A stretch of 64,000 nt of DNA from Neopestalotiopsis rosae (Eukaryota > Ascomycota > Sordariomycetes > Amphisphaeriales > Sporocadaceae), in contig JALGAS010000001.1 in the NCBI GenBank assembly GCA_023078685.1, forward strand, positions 62,001 to 126,000, given 5' to 3'. Made by a program: the position numbers and the translations under genes. The notes beneath the pieces were generated by a model. That model was given only the letters and a program-made list of their open reading frames with translations, searched no databases and was not told the DNA's origin. Below, one piece after another: positions 54,125-64,000 of this stretch; within the stretch, counting starts at the first letter, position 1; every line of letters begins with the position of its first letter.

Positions 54125-55028
54125 GAGAACAAATAGAAGTCCCAGAATTGCCCAAAAGGGTTGTCTGTCTCTCATCGGGCCTATCTAGCCGACGTTCGAG
54201 ATCTTCCACTTACACGTGTATTCATGGATTGCTAAGCTTATGATGACTCGCATCCCTGATCGGCCATTTCTGGTTTGCTGGAAAGCCCTAATAATAATAC
54301 TACTACAGTACATAGTATGCGCACAACACCTACTAGACCCAGCCTCAGCTAGTTCAGCTCTGCAACCCGGGCTATTACATAGTAGGATCCATTACTCATC
54401 AACCCTCCCTCTTTTTCAATCTGGTGGCGTTGAAGCGTCGCGTATATCGCCCGGTAAGGGAATATTGTCGTAAGCAGGCCTCCCCGAGCGAGCCCCCTTA
54501 GGGATACTATGTACTCACACAAAGGGATTGTCGATTCATGGTTCATGGTTGTGCAAATGTGACGCTATTTCATTCCGCTCCGTCTGCTAGCCACTGGCCA
54601 GTCCGCTGGATGGGAAACCCCTTTCACCGGGACGGCGGGAAGTGGAAAACGCCTCCAACGCTTTCTTCCCAAGTCTTTCGCCCAACGCGCACTGACTCGG
54701 CGCCGTCGTTTGCTTTTCTGGAGCAACGTCCCTTGCATTGGTAGGGAAAGAGGTAAGGAAAACTCTACACTGAGATTTGGGATTTCCATAGGCAAAAGTT
54801 TATTCCCTGAGCTACCCCGTAATGTCTTTGCTGTGCCCTGAATTTTTCCTTGTAGGTAGTTTTCAGCCTTCTGAGACATCTTAAAATAAAACATCTTGGG
54901 TCATGCTTGCTCCTCGTTCGTGAGCGTAGTTGTCGTCGCCTTTGTTTTGTCATTCGATGTTGTCGCCTTGTACTTTTCTCTAAATTTGTGGAATTTTGCC
55001 GGTGGGAAAACGTTCTTTGGTGTGCACC

Positions 55029-56563
55029 ATGGAAACCAAACAGCCCACGATTTGGGCGGTTCTGGTTGTAACCTTCGTCTTGGCCACCGTCTGTCTTCTG
55101 TTCCGTATTTTCAGCCGTTTCTTGAAAAAGGCGTCCTTTTGGTGGGACGACTTCTTTGCCATTGGAGCATATATTGTTGCAATCGCATGGCTTATTACTT
55201 GCCCAATATGTAAGTCAATTTGGAGCATGGTTGGGATAGGATGTCGAGTACCGTGAATGGAAATGCTAATGATCATTCTCCCCAGGGATGGCAAATGGCC
55301 TCGGCATGCACATTGAGGATGTGACTTGGCTTACATTAAACCAAGCAATCTACCAATCGAAACTGATGCTGTACATTGCTGAGATCATATACGCATTCGG
55401 CTTGTATTTTGCCAAAATGTCGGTTCTGCTCTTCTACTGTAAGCATGATTTCGACATCTAGGATTCCCCCTTTGTCTAACTTATGCAGGGCGTTTGTTCA
55501 ATGTTACCAATCTACGATATCCCATGATTGCCCTCATGGCCATGTCTACGATATGGATCATTATCCGGACTTTCATGGCCATCTTTCACTGCGTTCCCGT
55601 GCGAGCGTTTTGGGACCTAACGATTGTGGACGCTCGCTGCGATATTGACGACAAGAAGTTCTTCTTTGGAAGTGTGCTCGTCCACTTGCTCATCGACGTC
55701 ATGATCCTGAGTCTGCCCGTCTTTCAGATTGGCAAGCTTCAGCTTAGAAAGATGCAAAAGATTGGTATCATTGCCATGTTTACATTTGGGTTCACGTGAG
55801 TACTGAACTTGGTGTTTATCCCCACCGCCGACATGCTAATATTTTCTTGCTTTTCTTTAGCATTTGCGTTTGTGCTGTCGCCATCATTGTCGGTGCTGCA
55901 AACTTTGACACAACGTCTGTTGACATTACATGGAATGTGACAGATATCGTCACTTGGGCCAGCGCAGAAGTCAACCTGGTGACTGTCTCTGGTAAGTCCC
56001 TCCCAAGAAAGCAGAAACCAAACACAGACATTTCGAGATCAAAGCGAGAAAGCTGACCATGTCATGTGTGTCTGTATACAGCTTGCTTCCCGACTATTCG
56101 ACCTGCCTTTATGTTCTTCTTCGGCCGCTGGCTACCTACAACACTCGGCTCCGGTCCGGGATCCGAGGGCGTCAACAACATCTATACGTGCAGCGGCATG
56201 CGCAGCGGGGCCAACAAGAAGTCGATCAAGCTCGAGTCGATGCCGGGGGTCAAGGGCAGCGACGAGGAGGAGAGCTCCGTCTTTGGACTGGCCCAGAACA
56301 GCCGCCACAACAGCCACCGAGGGGGCAACAGCCTGGACAACCACGACAGCGACTTTGAAGTGCTCGAGTTTGACGGCAACCCCAAGGGCGTGTCCCACAC
56401 CACCGTCAGCTACAGCAACCAGGAGCGGGTCGCCGAGGAAGGCAAGGCCGCCGCCATGCTCGGCATCTCCATCAAGAAGGAGACGTCGATCCGGGTCTCG
56501 GACAACCTGGGCAACACGAGCGACAGTAACAAGGACGCCGCCTCGAATCGATCCTTTGCATAA
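55029..56563 (+). CDS. Fungal rhodopsin-fold integral membrane protein (PTH11-related type, no CFEM domain)
   Basis: Five exons (55029-55209, 55286-55438, 55489-55795, 55861-55991, 56082-56563) joined in phase give 417 residues. Seven membrane helices are expected: TIWAVLVVTFVLATVCLLFRIFSRF, WWDDFFAIGAYIVAIAWLI, a third near LYIAEIIYAFGLYFAKMSVLLFYWRLF, then YPMIALMAMSTIWIIIRTFMAIF, FFFGSVLVHLLIDVMILSLPVFQI, IGIIAMFTFGFTICVCAVAIIVG and an amphipathic segment ending AEVNLVTVSACFPTIRPAF. The DDxxAI and W-E/S-xVN-like motifs fit the fungal rhodopsin domain found in PTH11-like putative receptors. The C-terminal about 130 residues are a soluble Ser/Asn-rich tail. Ligand and role are unknown. An extracellular CFEM domain is absent. 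Confidence 0.85.
55210..55285 (+). other. Rhodopsin-fold gene intron 1
   Basis: GTAAGT donor, TCTCCCCAG acceptor, 76 bases, phase 1. Gives ITCPI-WMANGLGMHIED. Confidence 0.88.
55439..55488 (+). other. Rhodopsin-fold gene intron 2
   Basis: GTAAGC donor, TTATGCAG acceptor, 50 bases, phase 1. Gives SVLLFY-WRLFNVTN. Confidence 0.88.
55796..55860 (+). other. Rhodopsin-fold gene intron 3
   Basis: GTGAGT donor, TTCTTTAG acceptor, 65 bases, phase 2. Gives FTFGFT-ICVCAVAIIV. Confidence 0.9.
55992..56081 (+). other. Rhodopsin-fold gene intron 4
   Basis: GTAAGT donor, GTATACAG acceptor, 90 bases, phase 1. Gives NLVTVS-ACFPTIRPAF. Confidence 0.88.
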
Positions 56564-57019
56564 ACCATAGCATATACACGACAAGAAGAAACAAGACTTG
56601 TTAATATTTAATCATATTTTCATCACTGGGCGCCCTGGAAAGAAATAAAAAGGATTAAGGGATCGATTTTACTTACGAGGCACAAAGAAACGACTAGCAT
56701 ATACCAAGCGCAGCATACCACATATACAAGAGCGAGTACTTTATTATTAGATAGATTGGCTCCCCATGGTTCCGTACACGCATACCACCATTGACCAGGG
56801 GCTTTCTCCAGAGGGACACATGAGGAAGATATTCGCATTTCCAAAATAGCCAGATTTATGTTCTTGAGATTTTAAAATGAAACAACATGTAAATACGTAT
56901 ACACTATGGGTATCTGTTGCTCTGCCAAGTCTTGGTGTTTTGTTTGTCACCATTTCACTTTTTCCTCCTTTTTCTTTCGTCTTCCCAATGCCAGCTCCAC
57001 TAATGCTCCCTAGGCCTTT
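56564..57019. other. Convergent 3' intergenic region
   Basis: Between the stop codons of the rhodopsin-fold gene (plus) and the cupin gene (minus). AT-rich; no gene. Confidence 0.5.
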
Positions 57020-57749
57020 TTATTTTTGAGCCTCCTGAGCACCAGCAGCAGCAGCAGCAGCAGCCGCCGCCGCCGCCGCCTGTGCCTCGAGCTGTTTCTG
57101 AATCTCCTCGGGCCACTCTATCGACTCGCCGAGCTCCTGGCCCTGGATGACGAGGGGCGCGCTCGCGGACTGGACGAAGAAGGCGCGCGCGACGGCCGTC
57201 GGGTGCGGGTTGAGCCAGGCGTGCTTGGTGCCGCGCTGCACCACGTGGTCCCCGGGCTTGAGCAGGCGCCTCTCGCCCGAGTCCAGCAGCAGCTCCAGCT
57301 CGCCCGACACGAGCACGGCAAAGTCCACCGACGCCGTGCGGTGGTAGATGGCCGGCGTGCCCGGCATGAAGTCGACGAAGCGGACCACGGTGGTTCCGTC
57401 GGCGACGCTGTTTTTGTGTTTGTTTTTGTTAGCACAACATGATTATTTCCATGAGAAAAACTGGCCGTGACCCAGTTTTCAATATCGAGAGGAATTCCGT
57501 CACTTACAGACCGGCATGGGGTTCTGCCGCCTTCATCTTCTCCAAATCCTCGCCTTCGTTCATCTGAATCGGGCTCTGAGTCTGGAGAAATGTGTCGTAG
57601 AGCAGAATGCCCGGCAGGACAGTCGAGCCAATATCCTCTTCAAACGACTTGTTGAAGACACCTTTTCCATCGGCATCATGGTCAGTGATGTAACGGCGAG
57701 GTCTGCCCAGCTCCGAGACTGTGATTGTGCCGTTTGCGTCCTTCTCCAT
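57020..57749 (-). CDS. Cupin-domain protein with degenerate metal site
   Basis: Two exons (57749-57508, 57407-57020) give 209 residues. The single cupin barrel spans about 85-165: FVDFMPGTPAIYHRTASVDFAVLVSGELELLLD is motif 1 and LKPGDHVVQRGTKHAWLN is motif 2. In motif 1 only one of the usual two histidines remains (H103; T105 in place of the second) and the glutamate position has D109; motif 2 keeps H143 and N147. Metal binding is therefore doubtful. The C-terminus has a run of 12 alanines coded by a (GCT)7(GCG)5 repeat. Such small fungal cupins occur near metabolic clusters as isomerases, dioxygenase-like proteins or binding proteins; the role here is not known. No signal peptide. Confidence 0.85.
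57043..57080. repeat. Trinucleotide repeat coding for poly-alanine
   Basis: (AGC)7(CGC)5 on the plus strand, read as 12 Ala codons near the C-terminus of the cupin protein. Likely variable between strains. Confidence 0.85.
57408..57507 (-). other. Intron in the cupin gene
   Basis: GTAAGT donor after GCCGGTCT, ACAAAAACAG acceptor, 100 bases, phase 2. Gives AEPHAG-LVADGTTVVRF. Confidence 0.88.
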
Positions 57750-58656
57750 TTTGATTGATTTATGCTTTGTTTTTGTGTGTGTTCTAGATGTGATCTGGCG
57801 GTATAATGAAGTTTGGAAAAGAGTAACGGTCAAGGTAAATAATATTTGTTCATATATAAATACACAGTATGCCCATGCGGAATATGGTACTAAATGGCGG
57901 AAAGATGGGAAACGGGTCACGATGGCGGGGTTGAATCGGATACGGACTTTTAGTGACTGCTGTTCATATGAGCAAGCGCCATCACGAATCACGATCTAGC
58001 CCTTTTTTTACACAAAATGAAACGGCTGATTATCCAATTTTCTCCTAGGGCAATCTGCTTCCCTCCCGGAGAACCCTGCCTCGGTCGCGGAATGAACCGA
58101 TTTGTGGCCAAGTGGAAACATGCGTCCGCTGGGAGGCCGGGAGGCAGTAAAAAAGAGGCAACATTGGCGACATCGTGGACCTGCGATAGTGTCCCAGTAG
58201 TCTCGGCACCAGAACCAGAATCGTTTTGACGGGTGTCGTGGCAGGGCGTTTAGAGGCCTAGTGTGCGTGGTTCGGCCCTCGGGTCGGTGGTTATAGTGTC
58301 AGCTTTAGCTAGGTAGTATATTAGAGTAGGGGTCGTTCCACAATAAATCACTAAATCTAGGGGTCGCCAAGTGCCTTGGCCCAGTTGACCACGTGGAAGT
58401 CATTCAGCGTGGGGTTTTCAACACAGTAGTCGATCATAATGTTAAGCTGCTTTCTATGAATATATCACAGACACGCCAGAAGCGCAACTCGCAATATTGA
58501 CACGGGCAGTCTACCAACTTCGAAAGCAGAAGTACAATACTATACGACTGCTCTCTGTTGCTGCTGCTGATATTATATTGATATCTACTGTGTAGAAAGA
58601 TTTGGAGTGAAGGATCAAGTCTGTCCGTCTGATTCAGTTATTCTCTACAAACTTGC
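57750..58656. other. Intergenic region, 0.9 kb
   Basis: Promoter of the cupin gene and 3' flank of tfc4. Nothing else recognised. Confidence 0.5.
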
Positions 58657-61600
58657 TTACAGTACGAGCCAGCGTTCGCCGAGATCTCGAACCGCCTCCA
58701 TATCACCCCCTATGAGACAGAATTGCTGTAGATTGAATGCCGCCTCTCGAGCCAAATCTTCATGGCCCGTTCCGTCATCGCTCTCGCTCTCAACTTCACG
58801 AAAGACTCGTTTGTAAAACTCTGCGGCCAGATGGGCTAGCCCAATTTCGTGGTACGTCCGCGCCAAATTGTAGTGTGCCTCTTGCCTCTGCCCTGACGTC
58901 AGGGCCTGGGCTAGCTTCATGTCATAGTAGCGGTGCAGGAACAGTAGGCCTTGCGTGATGGACTGTTGTCGGTTCTCCGTCTGCCGCTTGAGACCGTAGT
59001 GAAGATAGGCCTGGCCTATACTTATGTTCACCATGAGGTTCTCCGGGTCCAGAGCCGCAGCTCGCACAAAATAGTTCAGCGCAAAGGTGAAACTATTGGA
59101 AATGAACAGAATATGGCCATATAGCATGAGCAATTGGACATCCTGTTCCGTCGAAGGGTAGATTTTCGAGTCAAATTGATCGAGAAGTCTCGTCTTCTTT
59201 TCGGCTGGAAGCAACTTGGCATCCATCATCTTGATCTGCCGTAGTGTGAATTTTTGCACCTTGGAATGCGCAAACCACGTTCCCGATGAATGGGCAAGCC
59301 TGCCGAGGGCGGCATACATGCGGAATGCATCAGAGCAGAATTGGAAACTAGCCATGAAACTGCGTGCCACTTCGACGCACGTCTCTTCATCTCTCCCACG
59401 CACAGCGCAAGCTGCTTTCGCTATGTTGGCAAGAAACTTGTCTTCGGGGTTCTCAAAGAAGACATTGGCCGCCAACGCTGCATCGCACACGTCATATGCT
59501 TCCTTAATGCGATCGGCACGGGCAAGACTCAGTGCATACTCCAAAAATAGGTCAAGCCATGCTGCGAACTCGACATTTCTGTAACTAACAGTCGTCTCTG
59601 CAAGCTTGCGTGAGTTAACCGCAGACTGCTGGGCGTCTACTTCGCCTCTGAGTCGTTGGACCATCTTGAGTAGGTGAGGATTGGCAGACGTGGCGGTATC
59701 GTCCTTCTTCAGACCCATTTGAGCTAGGTATCTGTCCCAAGGGTAGAATGCCTTGAAGGAGCGGAAATCGTCAACGAGGATCTTGGCAGCTGCCATCCAA
59801 GCGGCTCCAGGCCCTTCCTCAGATTCATCCTTCTGCTCATGGATGACACGCCACCTCTCTGCCAGGTATGCGGATCGTCGTTCTTCTTCCAGTTTACGGT
59901 CTTCGTCGAGGGCAAACAGCAAGGGCCTTGGGCGACTCATTCTCTCTCTTGGCGGCTTCTTCTCTCCAGGCTGCCGAGGTTTCTTGGGCGCAGGCGCCTT
60001 CCTTTCTCTGGGAGCTCGAGGTTCTACTGGCGGTTTGTCCAGTACTGGCTTTGGTGCAAGGTTGCGGATGATTCTCGGGCGAGCCTCTCGTCTGGCTGGC
60101 TCCGCACCCGAGCCGCCAGAAACCTCTTTCTGTTCCCTTTCGATGCCCATTGCTTCTTCGAGTAGATACAAGGCTTCCTCATTCTTTCTTGCGGCCTCGT
60201 ACATCCGGGCTAGTTCGTATCGCGCATTGATACGGACATCAGATGGAGTCTCGTCAAAGTCCAAAGCTGCCGTGAAACACTCTTCAGCCTGTCGTCTATC
60301 TTCGATTTCTAGATAGCACTTTCCAGCCCGATACAAGGAGAGTGCGTCTAGCAAATCTTCCTGTCGTCGCAGAGGCTCATAGAATGGGAGGGCTTTTGCA
60401 AGCCTTTTAGTCTCATACAATGTTGAGGCAACCTCCAAAAAGAGCTCCGATTGCTGAGAGTCATCCTCATCACCTATGTCTGCAGGGTCGAGGAATTCCA
60501 AGTGTTGCATGGCCTCGTCGTCAGTATTCCTGTCTAGCCTAAGGCGACAAATGGCTAGATTTATTCGGAGGCGGAGGGGTAGATTGACGCCGTATTTTTC
60601 CGCTGAGTATTTCTTTTCTTCGAACTGGGGAACATCGAGACGACGTCGCTCGGTGACATCCCATTCTCGGTCGTCCTGGATGTCATCCCAGAAAGATTCC
60701 TCAGCACGTCCTAGAAGCCATCGTGACAACGATCGGGTGGCATCGAGAGCGGCACCGTACTGCTCAAGATGGACCAAAAGGGCCGTGAAAGTAAAGGCGT
60801 CGTCCCATGTCATTGGCAGCTGTTCGTTCTCTGCGCCCATGGGGAATTCGGCTCGATAATGATCAATCGCACGCTGGTAGGCATCCCGTGCCTCCCATCT
60901 CTGCCTATCGGAATACCTCCTATTGCTCTCAAATAGCTGTACGGAGGCATCGGCCAAGCCTCGAAGGGCCAGGAGATCATATGGTTCTCGCTCGATGATA
61001 AAATTGTACTCGCCTACTGCGAGTTTGTAACTTTGCCTTGTTAGATACAAAGCAGCACGGGTTTGGCGGGTATCAAGGTTATCCGGCTGGATTTTGATGG
61101 CTTGGGAAAATACCATTATTGCAATTTTGAGTGTGTCCTCTGCATCGTCTGGCTCTGCATCGATAAGTTCGAGCGCGAAACGACCGCAGTCCAGCCAGAC
61201 GTCGAATATTTTGGGCTGCAGATGGGCAGCACACACAGCAGCAGTGAGACTCTGCTTGTACTCTCCCCTTTCTCGCAGGATCTCGGACAAAAGTGACCAA
61301 GAACGGTGGATTTCTGCGTTCAACCTGATGGCATCGTTGACCTGGCGCAGAGCCTCATCTAGCTCGCCACTCATGAAGGCATTTGTGGCGGCACTGAGAC
61401 GCAATTTCACGTCACCAGTAGGCTCAGCAGCTTTACGGGGGCCTCGCTTGATGATTTTCCTCTCGCGAGGTTGTTGTGGCTTGTCGCGGAATTGGGAGAA
61501 CAAGCCTTTCTCTTTTCCTCCGGCTGCGAAACTGCGCACAGAATCTTCAAAAGTGGTCAAGTTGTTCTGCATGGCCAGCAGTGGATCGTCGCCCAGCTCG

Positions 61601-62448
61601 TCCACATTCAGTTCCTCTTCCTCCTCTTCCTCCATTGCTTCGTCACGAAGATCTGTCGCTTGTCCATATTGCACATAACCACGAGTATCGGTCATTGTAT
61701 ATCTTGGGAGTCCCGCTACTGCTTCAGAGTATGGTGTTTGCGGATTTGATGGAGGGATTTGCAAAGCGTGCGCGTTGGGCGCTAAATATGGCTGATGTTG
61801 CGTCGTTTGATTCATGGGATAAGGCTGGTGAGGAGCAGGTGGATAAGACGTATTATAAGCTTGTCCTTGCCGTATCTGCTGGCTAGTCAAGATGGCTGGA
61901 TGTTGACCGTTCATGGTACGATGTTGCGTAGTTGCGGCTCCTTGATTACTGTTCAAGGGATGGGGATATGTTTCTTGCATATATTGGGCTGGGTGGTGGG
62001 AATACTGTTGAGTCTGAAGACTACCAATAGTCGGGGGCGGGAATGTGGAAGTATGCTGATTAAGAGATGGCGTGTTGGGTATGCCAGCTTGAGCACCTGA
62101 GGTCTTGCTTGAACCTTGATCTGTTGGTAGGCTCGGAGACGCGATCAATGGGTGCTGATATGTGCTCGTTTGTAATGTACCGATGTTGGCTGGGCTGTCA
62201 GCTACTGATCGTTCAAGTGGATGTGCTACTCCGCCTCCTCCCCTGCCTGTCCCATCATTTTCTCCCAAATCAGTTGACGAAGACCGTCTCTGACGTTTTC
62301 GAGGTTGTTCTTGGGACTGGACTGGTGGTAACTCTTCGGTGAGAGCTGGCGATCCAGCGGCTTGTTGCGATTCTGGAGGCCCTGTTGACGCACTGTTCCG
62401 GGCCATGATCTGCCTGGCAATATAGGCGGGATCCAACGACGACTTCAT
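58657..62448 (-). CDS. tfc4: TFIIIC TPR subunit Tfc4/Sfc4 (tau131-type)
   Basis: Subunit of the RNA polymerase III factor TFIIIC that binds the A block of tRNA genes and recruits TFIIIB. A single 1263-codon exon. The N-terminal 260 residues are disordered and Gln/Pro/Ser-rich. An acidic block (EEEEEEELNVDELGDD) lies near 270-290. The first TPR array begins about residue 345 (AATNAFMSGELDEALRQVND, WSLLSEILRERGEYKQSL). A basic Pro/Arg/Lys insert occupies about 783-837 (PRERKAPAPKKPRQPGEKK), and the second TPR array fills the C-terminal third (SNSFTFALNYFVRAAALDPE, YHEIGLAHLAAEFYKRVF). This two-array layout with a basic break is that of Tfc4. No intron is needed. Confidence 0.9.
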   Translation of the reverse strand: MKSSLDPAYIARQIMARNSASTGPPESQQAAGSPALTEELPPVQSQEQPRKRQRRSSSTDLGENDGTGRGGGGVAHPLERSVADSPANIGTLQTSTYQHPLIASPSLPTDQGSSKTSGAQAGIPNTPSLNQHTSTFPPPTIGSLQTQQYSHHPAQYMQETYPHPLNSNQGAATTQHRTMNGQHPAILTSQQIRQGQAYNTSYPPAPHQPYPMNQTTQHQPYLAPNAHALQIPPSNPQTPYSEAVAGLPRYTMTDTRGYVQYGQATDLRDEAMEEEEEEELNVDELGDDPLLAMQNNLTTFEDSVRSFAAGGKEKGLFSQFRDKPQQPRERKIIKRGPRKAAEPTGDVKLRLSAATNAFMSGELDEALRQVNDAIRLNAEIHRSWSLLSEILRERGEYKQSLTAAVCAAHLQPKIFDVWLDCGRFALELIDAEPDDAEDTLKIAIMVFSQAIKIQPDNLDTRQTRAALYLTRQSYKLAVGEYNFIIEREPYDLLALRGLADASVQLFESNRRYSDRQRWEARDAYQRAIDHYRAEFPMGAENEQLPMTWDDAFTFTALLVHLEQYGAALDATRSLSRWLLGRAEESFWDDIQDDREWDVTERRRLDVPQFEEKKYSAEKYGVNLPLRLRINLAICRLRLDRNTDDEAMQHLEFLDPADIGDEDDSQQSELFLEVASTLYETKRLAKALPFYEPLRRQEDLLDALSLYRAGKCYLEIEDRRQAEECFTAALDFDETPSDVRINARYELARMYEAARKNEEALYLLEEAMGIEREQKEVSGGSGAEPARREARPRIIRNLAPKPVLDKPPVEPRAPRERKAPAPKKPRQPGEKKPPRERMSRPRPLLFALDEDRKLEEERRSAYLAERWRVIHEQKDESEEGPGAAWMAAAKILVDDFRSFKAFYPWDRYLAQMGLKKDDTATSANPHLLKMVQRLRGEVDAQQSAVNSRKLAETTVSYRNVEFAAWLDLFLEYALSLARADRIKEAYDVCDAALAANVFFENPEDKFLANIAKAACAVRGRDEETCVEVARSFMASFQFCSDAFRMYAALGRLAHSSGTWFAHSKVQKFTLRQIKMMDAKLLPAEKKTRLLDQFDSKIYPSTEQDVQLLMLYGHILFISNSFTFALNYFVRAAALDPENLMVNISIGQAYLHYGLKRQTENRQQSITQGLLFLHRYYDMKLAQALTSGQRQEAHYNLARTYHEIGLAHLAAEFYKRVFREVESESDDGTGHEDLAREAAFNLQQFCLIGGDMEAVRDLGERWLVL

Positions 62449-63679
62449 GATGATGAGTTCCTCTCTTTCCTCCTCGCAGAGTTTTGCCGCTTGGGTTCTT
62501 CAAACGCCCGAGTCCGCGGCGTTGCGCCCTCGTCTTTTCTGCTATCGTACGAAAGCGGAAAAAAGGACGTCGCTCCACGCGCAACCATGCGCATTACAGC
62601 AAAGCGATGCGCCAATCCTTGAATCTGCCTCAAGTCTTGCAAATTGGGTTCGCGTCGAATTGTACCAGAACTCAAATTATTCGAGGGCTCCAAAGACGTG
62701 TTCCTTCATCCACAGCTTTTGCTGATCACCAATCGTGCTTTCGAGCCAGGTAATCCAGGGCATGCTCTAGGATTCAAAAGTTTTCAGGCTGCCGCAGAAA
62801 CTTAACCTTGGGGATTTACCACGAAACTGATTTTTCGCGGGTATGCATTCTCTGAGGCAACACTTGATGATTTTTTTCGATGCGTCGTAAATAATTGCAT
62901 GTTGTAAGTAAGTATGTTCTTTCAAAGCTCAAATCGTGCTTGCACATGTCGCGGATCTTTGGTAACATACATTAATCTGCGGCTGTCGCACAGCTGCAAC
63001 TGAGTTTGCCGGCTGCTAAAGACAAGTACGTACCGCTACGTCAGGTAGTTTGGCACATGCAACATTGAACCACATCAGCCCTGTAACGCAGGTCATCAAG
63101 TTGAAACATAGATAGCAAATCGCTATGAAACATTTATGCGGCACTTCTTTATACTGCTACAGTGACAAGCAATGATCTCTAATATCGCCCTTGGCAGCTT
63201 TTTCAGTCCTGTAGCTGGATCAACGGCGGAGCTGATAGTCATGATCGTTTCAGGTGGCTCGAAGATAAATAACGATCACACCTCAATATATGGTTAACGC
63301 GAGGCATATCAATGGTTTGTAATATCAATTTCTCAATCAGAGTTCGACTTCTCTGCACGCTTTATACAATACAAGTTCTCGGTTGACTGCCCAACTTCTC
63401 AACTCTTATTTTCGTGCTCCGAATCCATCTTTATCCCTCATTTCCAACTTCATTTTCTCAGATGTCCTCCATTCACAATCATGCCACACGTGCCAACTTC
63501 CTTGCGATCTTCTCAGCGTGCTAGACTTCCCGAGTCGCGAATATAGCAGACGATTTGGTATCATTTCGAAGCGGGATGCCAGCCCTAGTATCAGATTCTC
63601 TGTAAATCAAGCCACGTTCCAGCCTGGCAAATAGACGCTCCAAAAATGCTCGACTCGATGCATATTAATGCTCAAGAGG
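62449..63679. other. Intergenic region, 1.2 kb
   Basis: Promoter of tfc4 and 3' flank of vts1. No gene recognised. Confidence 0.5.
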
Positions 63680-64000
63680 CTAGTTCAACTTGCCCTCGGC
63701 CTTGGCTTCTGCATCGAAATATTAGTCACCATTATCTTGGACAATAAAGCTTTGGCGACTTACCCTTGACCTGCTCGAAAACCTTCAACATCTTTCTGCG
63801 TGCTCCCAGCGCATTAACACCCCGATCCTCGAGAGCCTTATCGTCGAGTTCAACGAGGTCAGTCCACTGCATGTCCTTAAGATTGTCCGTGTACTTGTGT
63901 AGTCGGAGCGAGCGCAACCAAGCAGGAATATCTTGAAGCAGTGTGGGGTCAGTTGGATCCTCCGGAGGCTTGGAGCTGCCACGACGACCGCGCGGCGATC
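63680..64000 (-). CDS. vts1: Vts1 SAM-domain RNA-binding protein (C-terminal part; 5' cut by the window edge)
   Basis: Post-transcriptional regulator that binds Smaug-type hairpins in mRNA through its SAM domain and promotes mRNA decay. Only the C-terminus is in the window: one exon from the right edge down to 63764 and a last 29-base exon (63708-63680). The SAM domain is visible as [40 protein letters not shown] and [14 protein letters not shown], with the basic GARRKML loop that contacts RNA. It ends [11 protein letters not shown]. Upstream is a Gly/Arg/Pro segment ([14 protein letters not shown]). The rest of the gene lies beyond base 64000. Confidence 0.92.
63709..63763 (-). other. Last intron of vts1
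   Basis: GTAAGT donor after GTCAAGG, TCGATGCAG acceptor, 55 bases, phase 1. Gives [14 protein letters not shown] before the stop. Confidence 0.9.

Larger units (their letters stand above)
52605..55028. other. Intergenic region, 2.4 kb, with possible gene remnants
   Basis: Between the permease and the rhodopsin-fold gene. Only two minus-strand frames look protein-like: 53323-53556 and 53717-54124 (listed separately). The rest shows nothing recognisable. Confidence 0.45.

Noticed and set aside
34207..58000. Secondary-metabolite gene cluster with a self-resistance tubulin
   Set aside because: No polyketide synthase, NRPS, terpene synthase, P450 or methyltransferase occurs in the window, and the tubulin-like gene is separated from the regulator island by 6 kb and lacks its promoter motif.
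1..64000. Mobile elements or transposon remnants
   Set aside because: No transposase, integrase or reverse transcriptase motif and no long terminal or inverted repeats were recognised by eye; a dot-plot would be needed to exclude short ones.

Overview
The window is nuclear DNA of a filamentous ascomycete, most likely a Sordariomycete (perhaps Hypocreales; inferred from protein style, not computed). Genes carry short GT-AG introns of about 50-100 bases, intergenic spaces are long, and the set includes a Zn2Cys6 regulator, DHA2 exporters, an NCS1 permease and a fungal rhodopsin-fold membrane protein. No transposase, reverse transcriptase, rRNA, tRNA or CRISPR array was recognised.

Left part (1-31 kb) is mainly housekeeping: the Golgi Arf exchange factor Sec7 (minus, cut by the left edge), the mitochondrial pyruvate dehydrogenase E2 subunit, a hotdog thioesterase, an SR-rich membrane protein, the checkpoint/replication scaffold Dpb11/Rad4, a large lineage-specific protein with an Arg/Asp-rich tail, the rRNA-processing factor Utp8 and, divergent from it, the PCNA unloader Elg1. 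Dpb11 and Elg1 both have ACGCG cell-cycle boxes upstream.

Middle part (31-58 kb) is accessory. It holds a secreted histidine phosphatase with a non-canonical active-site motif, a strongly divergent beta-tubulin paralogue built from very small 5' exons, a single-pass membrane protein, two DHA2 exporters, a Zn2Cys6 regulator with a 22-base microexon inside its zinc cluster, a PuuE-type (allantoinase-like) deacetylase, an NCS1 nucleobase/allantoin-type permease, a rhodopsin-fold protein and a cupin. Several of these genes were rebuilt here by joining exons in phase.

The most interesting signal is at 41.7-52.6 kb. The regulator, the PuuE-type hydrolase and the divergent exporter/permease pair share the heptamer TCGGAGG in their upstream regions, and the exporter/permease promoter also has a perfect TCGG-N6-CCGA element (the UaY/Ppr1 type used for purine and pyrimidine genes) plus GATA sites. 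I infer a small regulated island for uptake and ring-opening of a nucleobase-like or ureide compound.

Right part (58-64 kb) returns to housekeeping: TFIIIC subunit Tfc4 and the SAM-domain RNA-binding protein Vts1 (minus, cut by the right edge).
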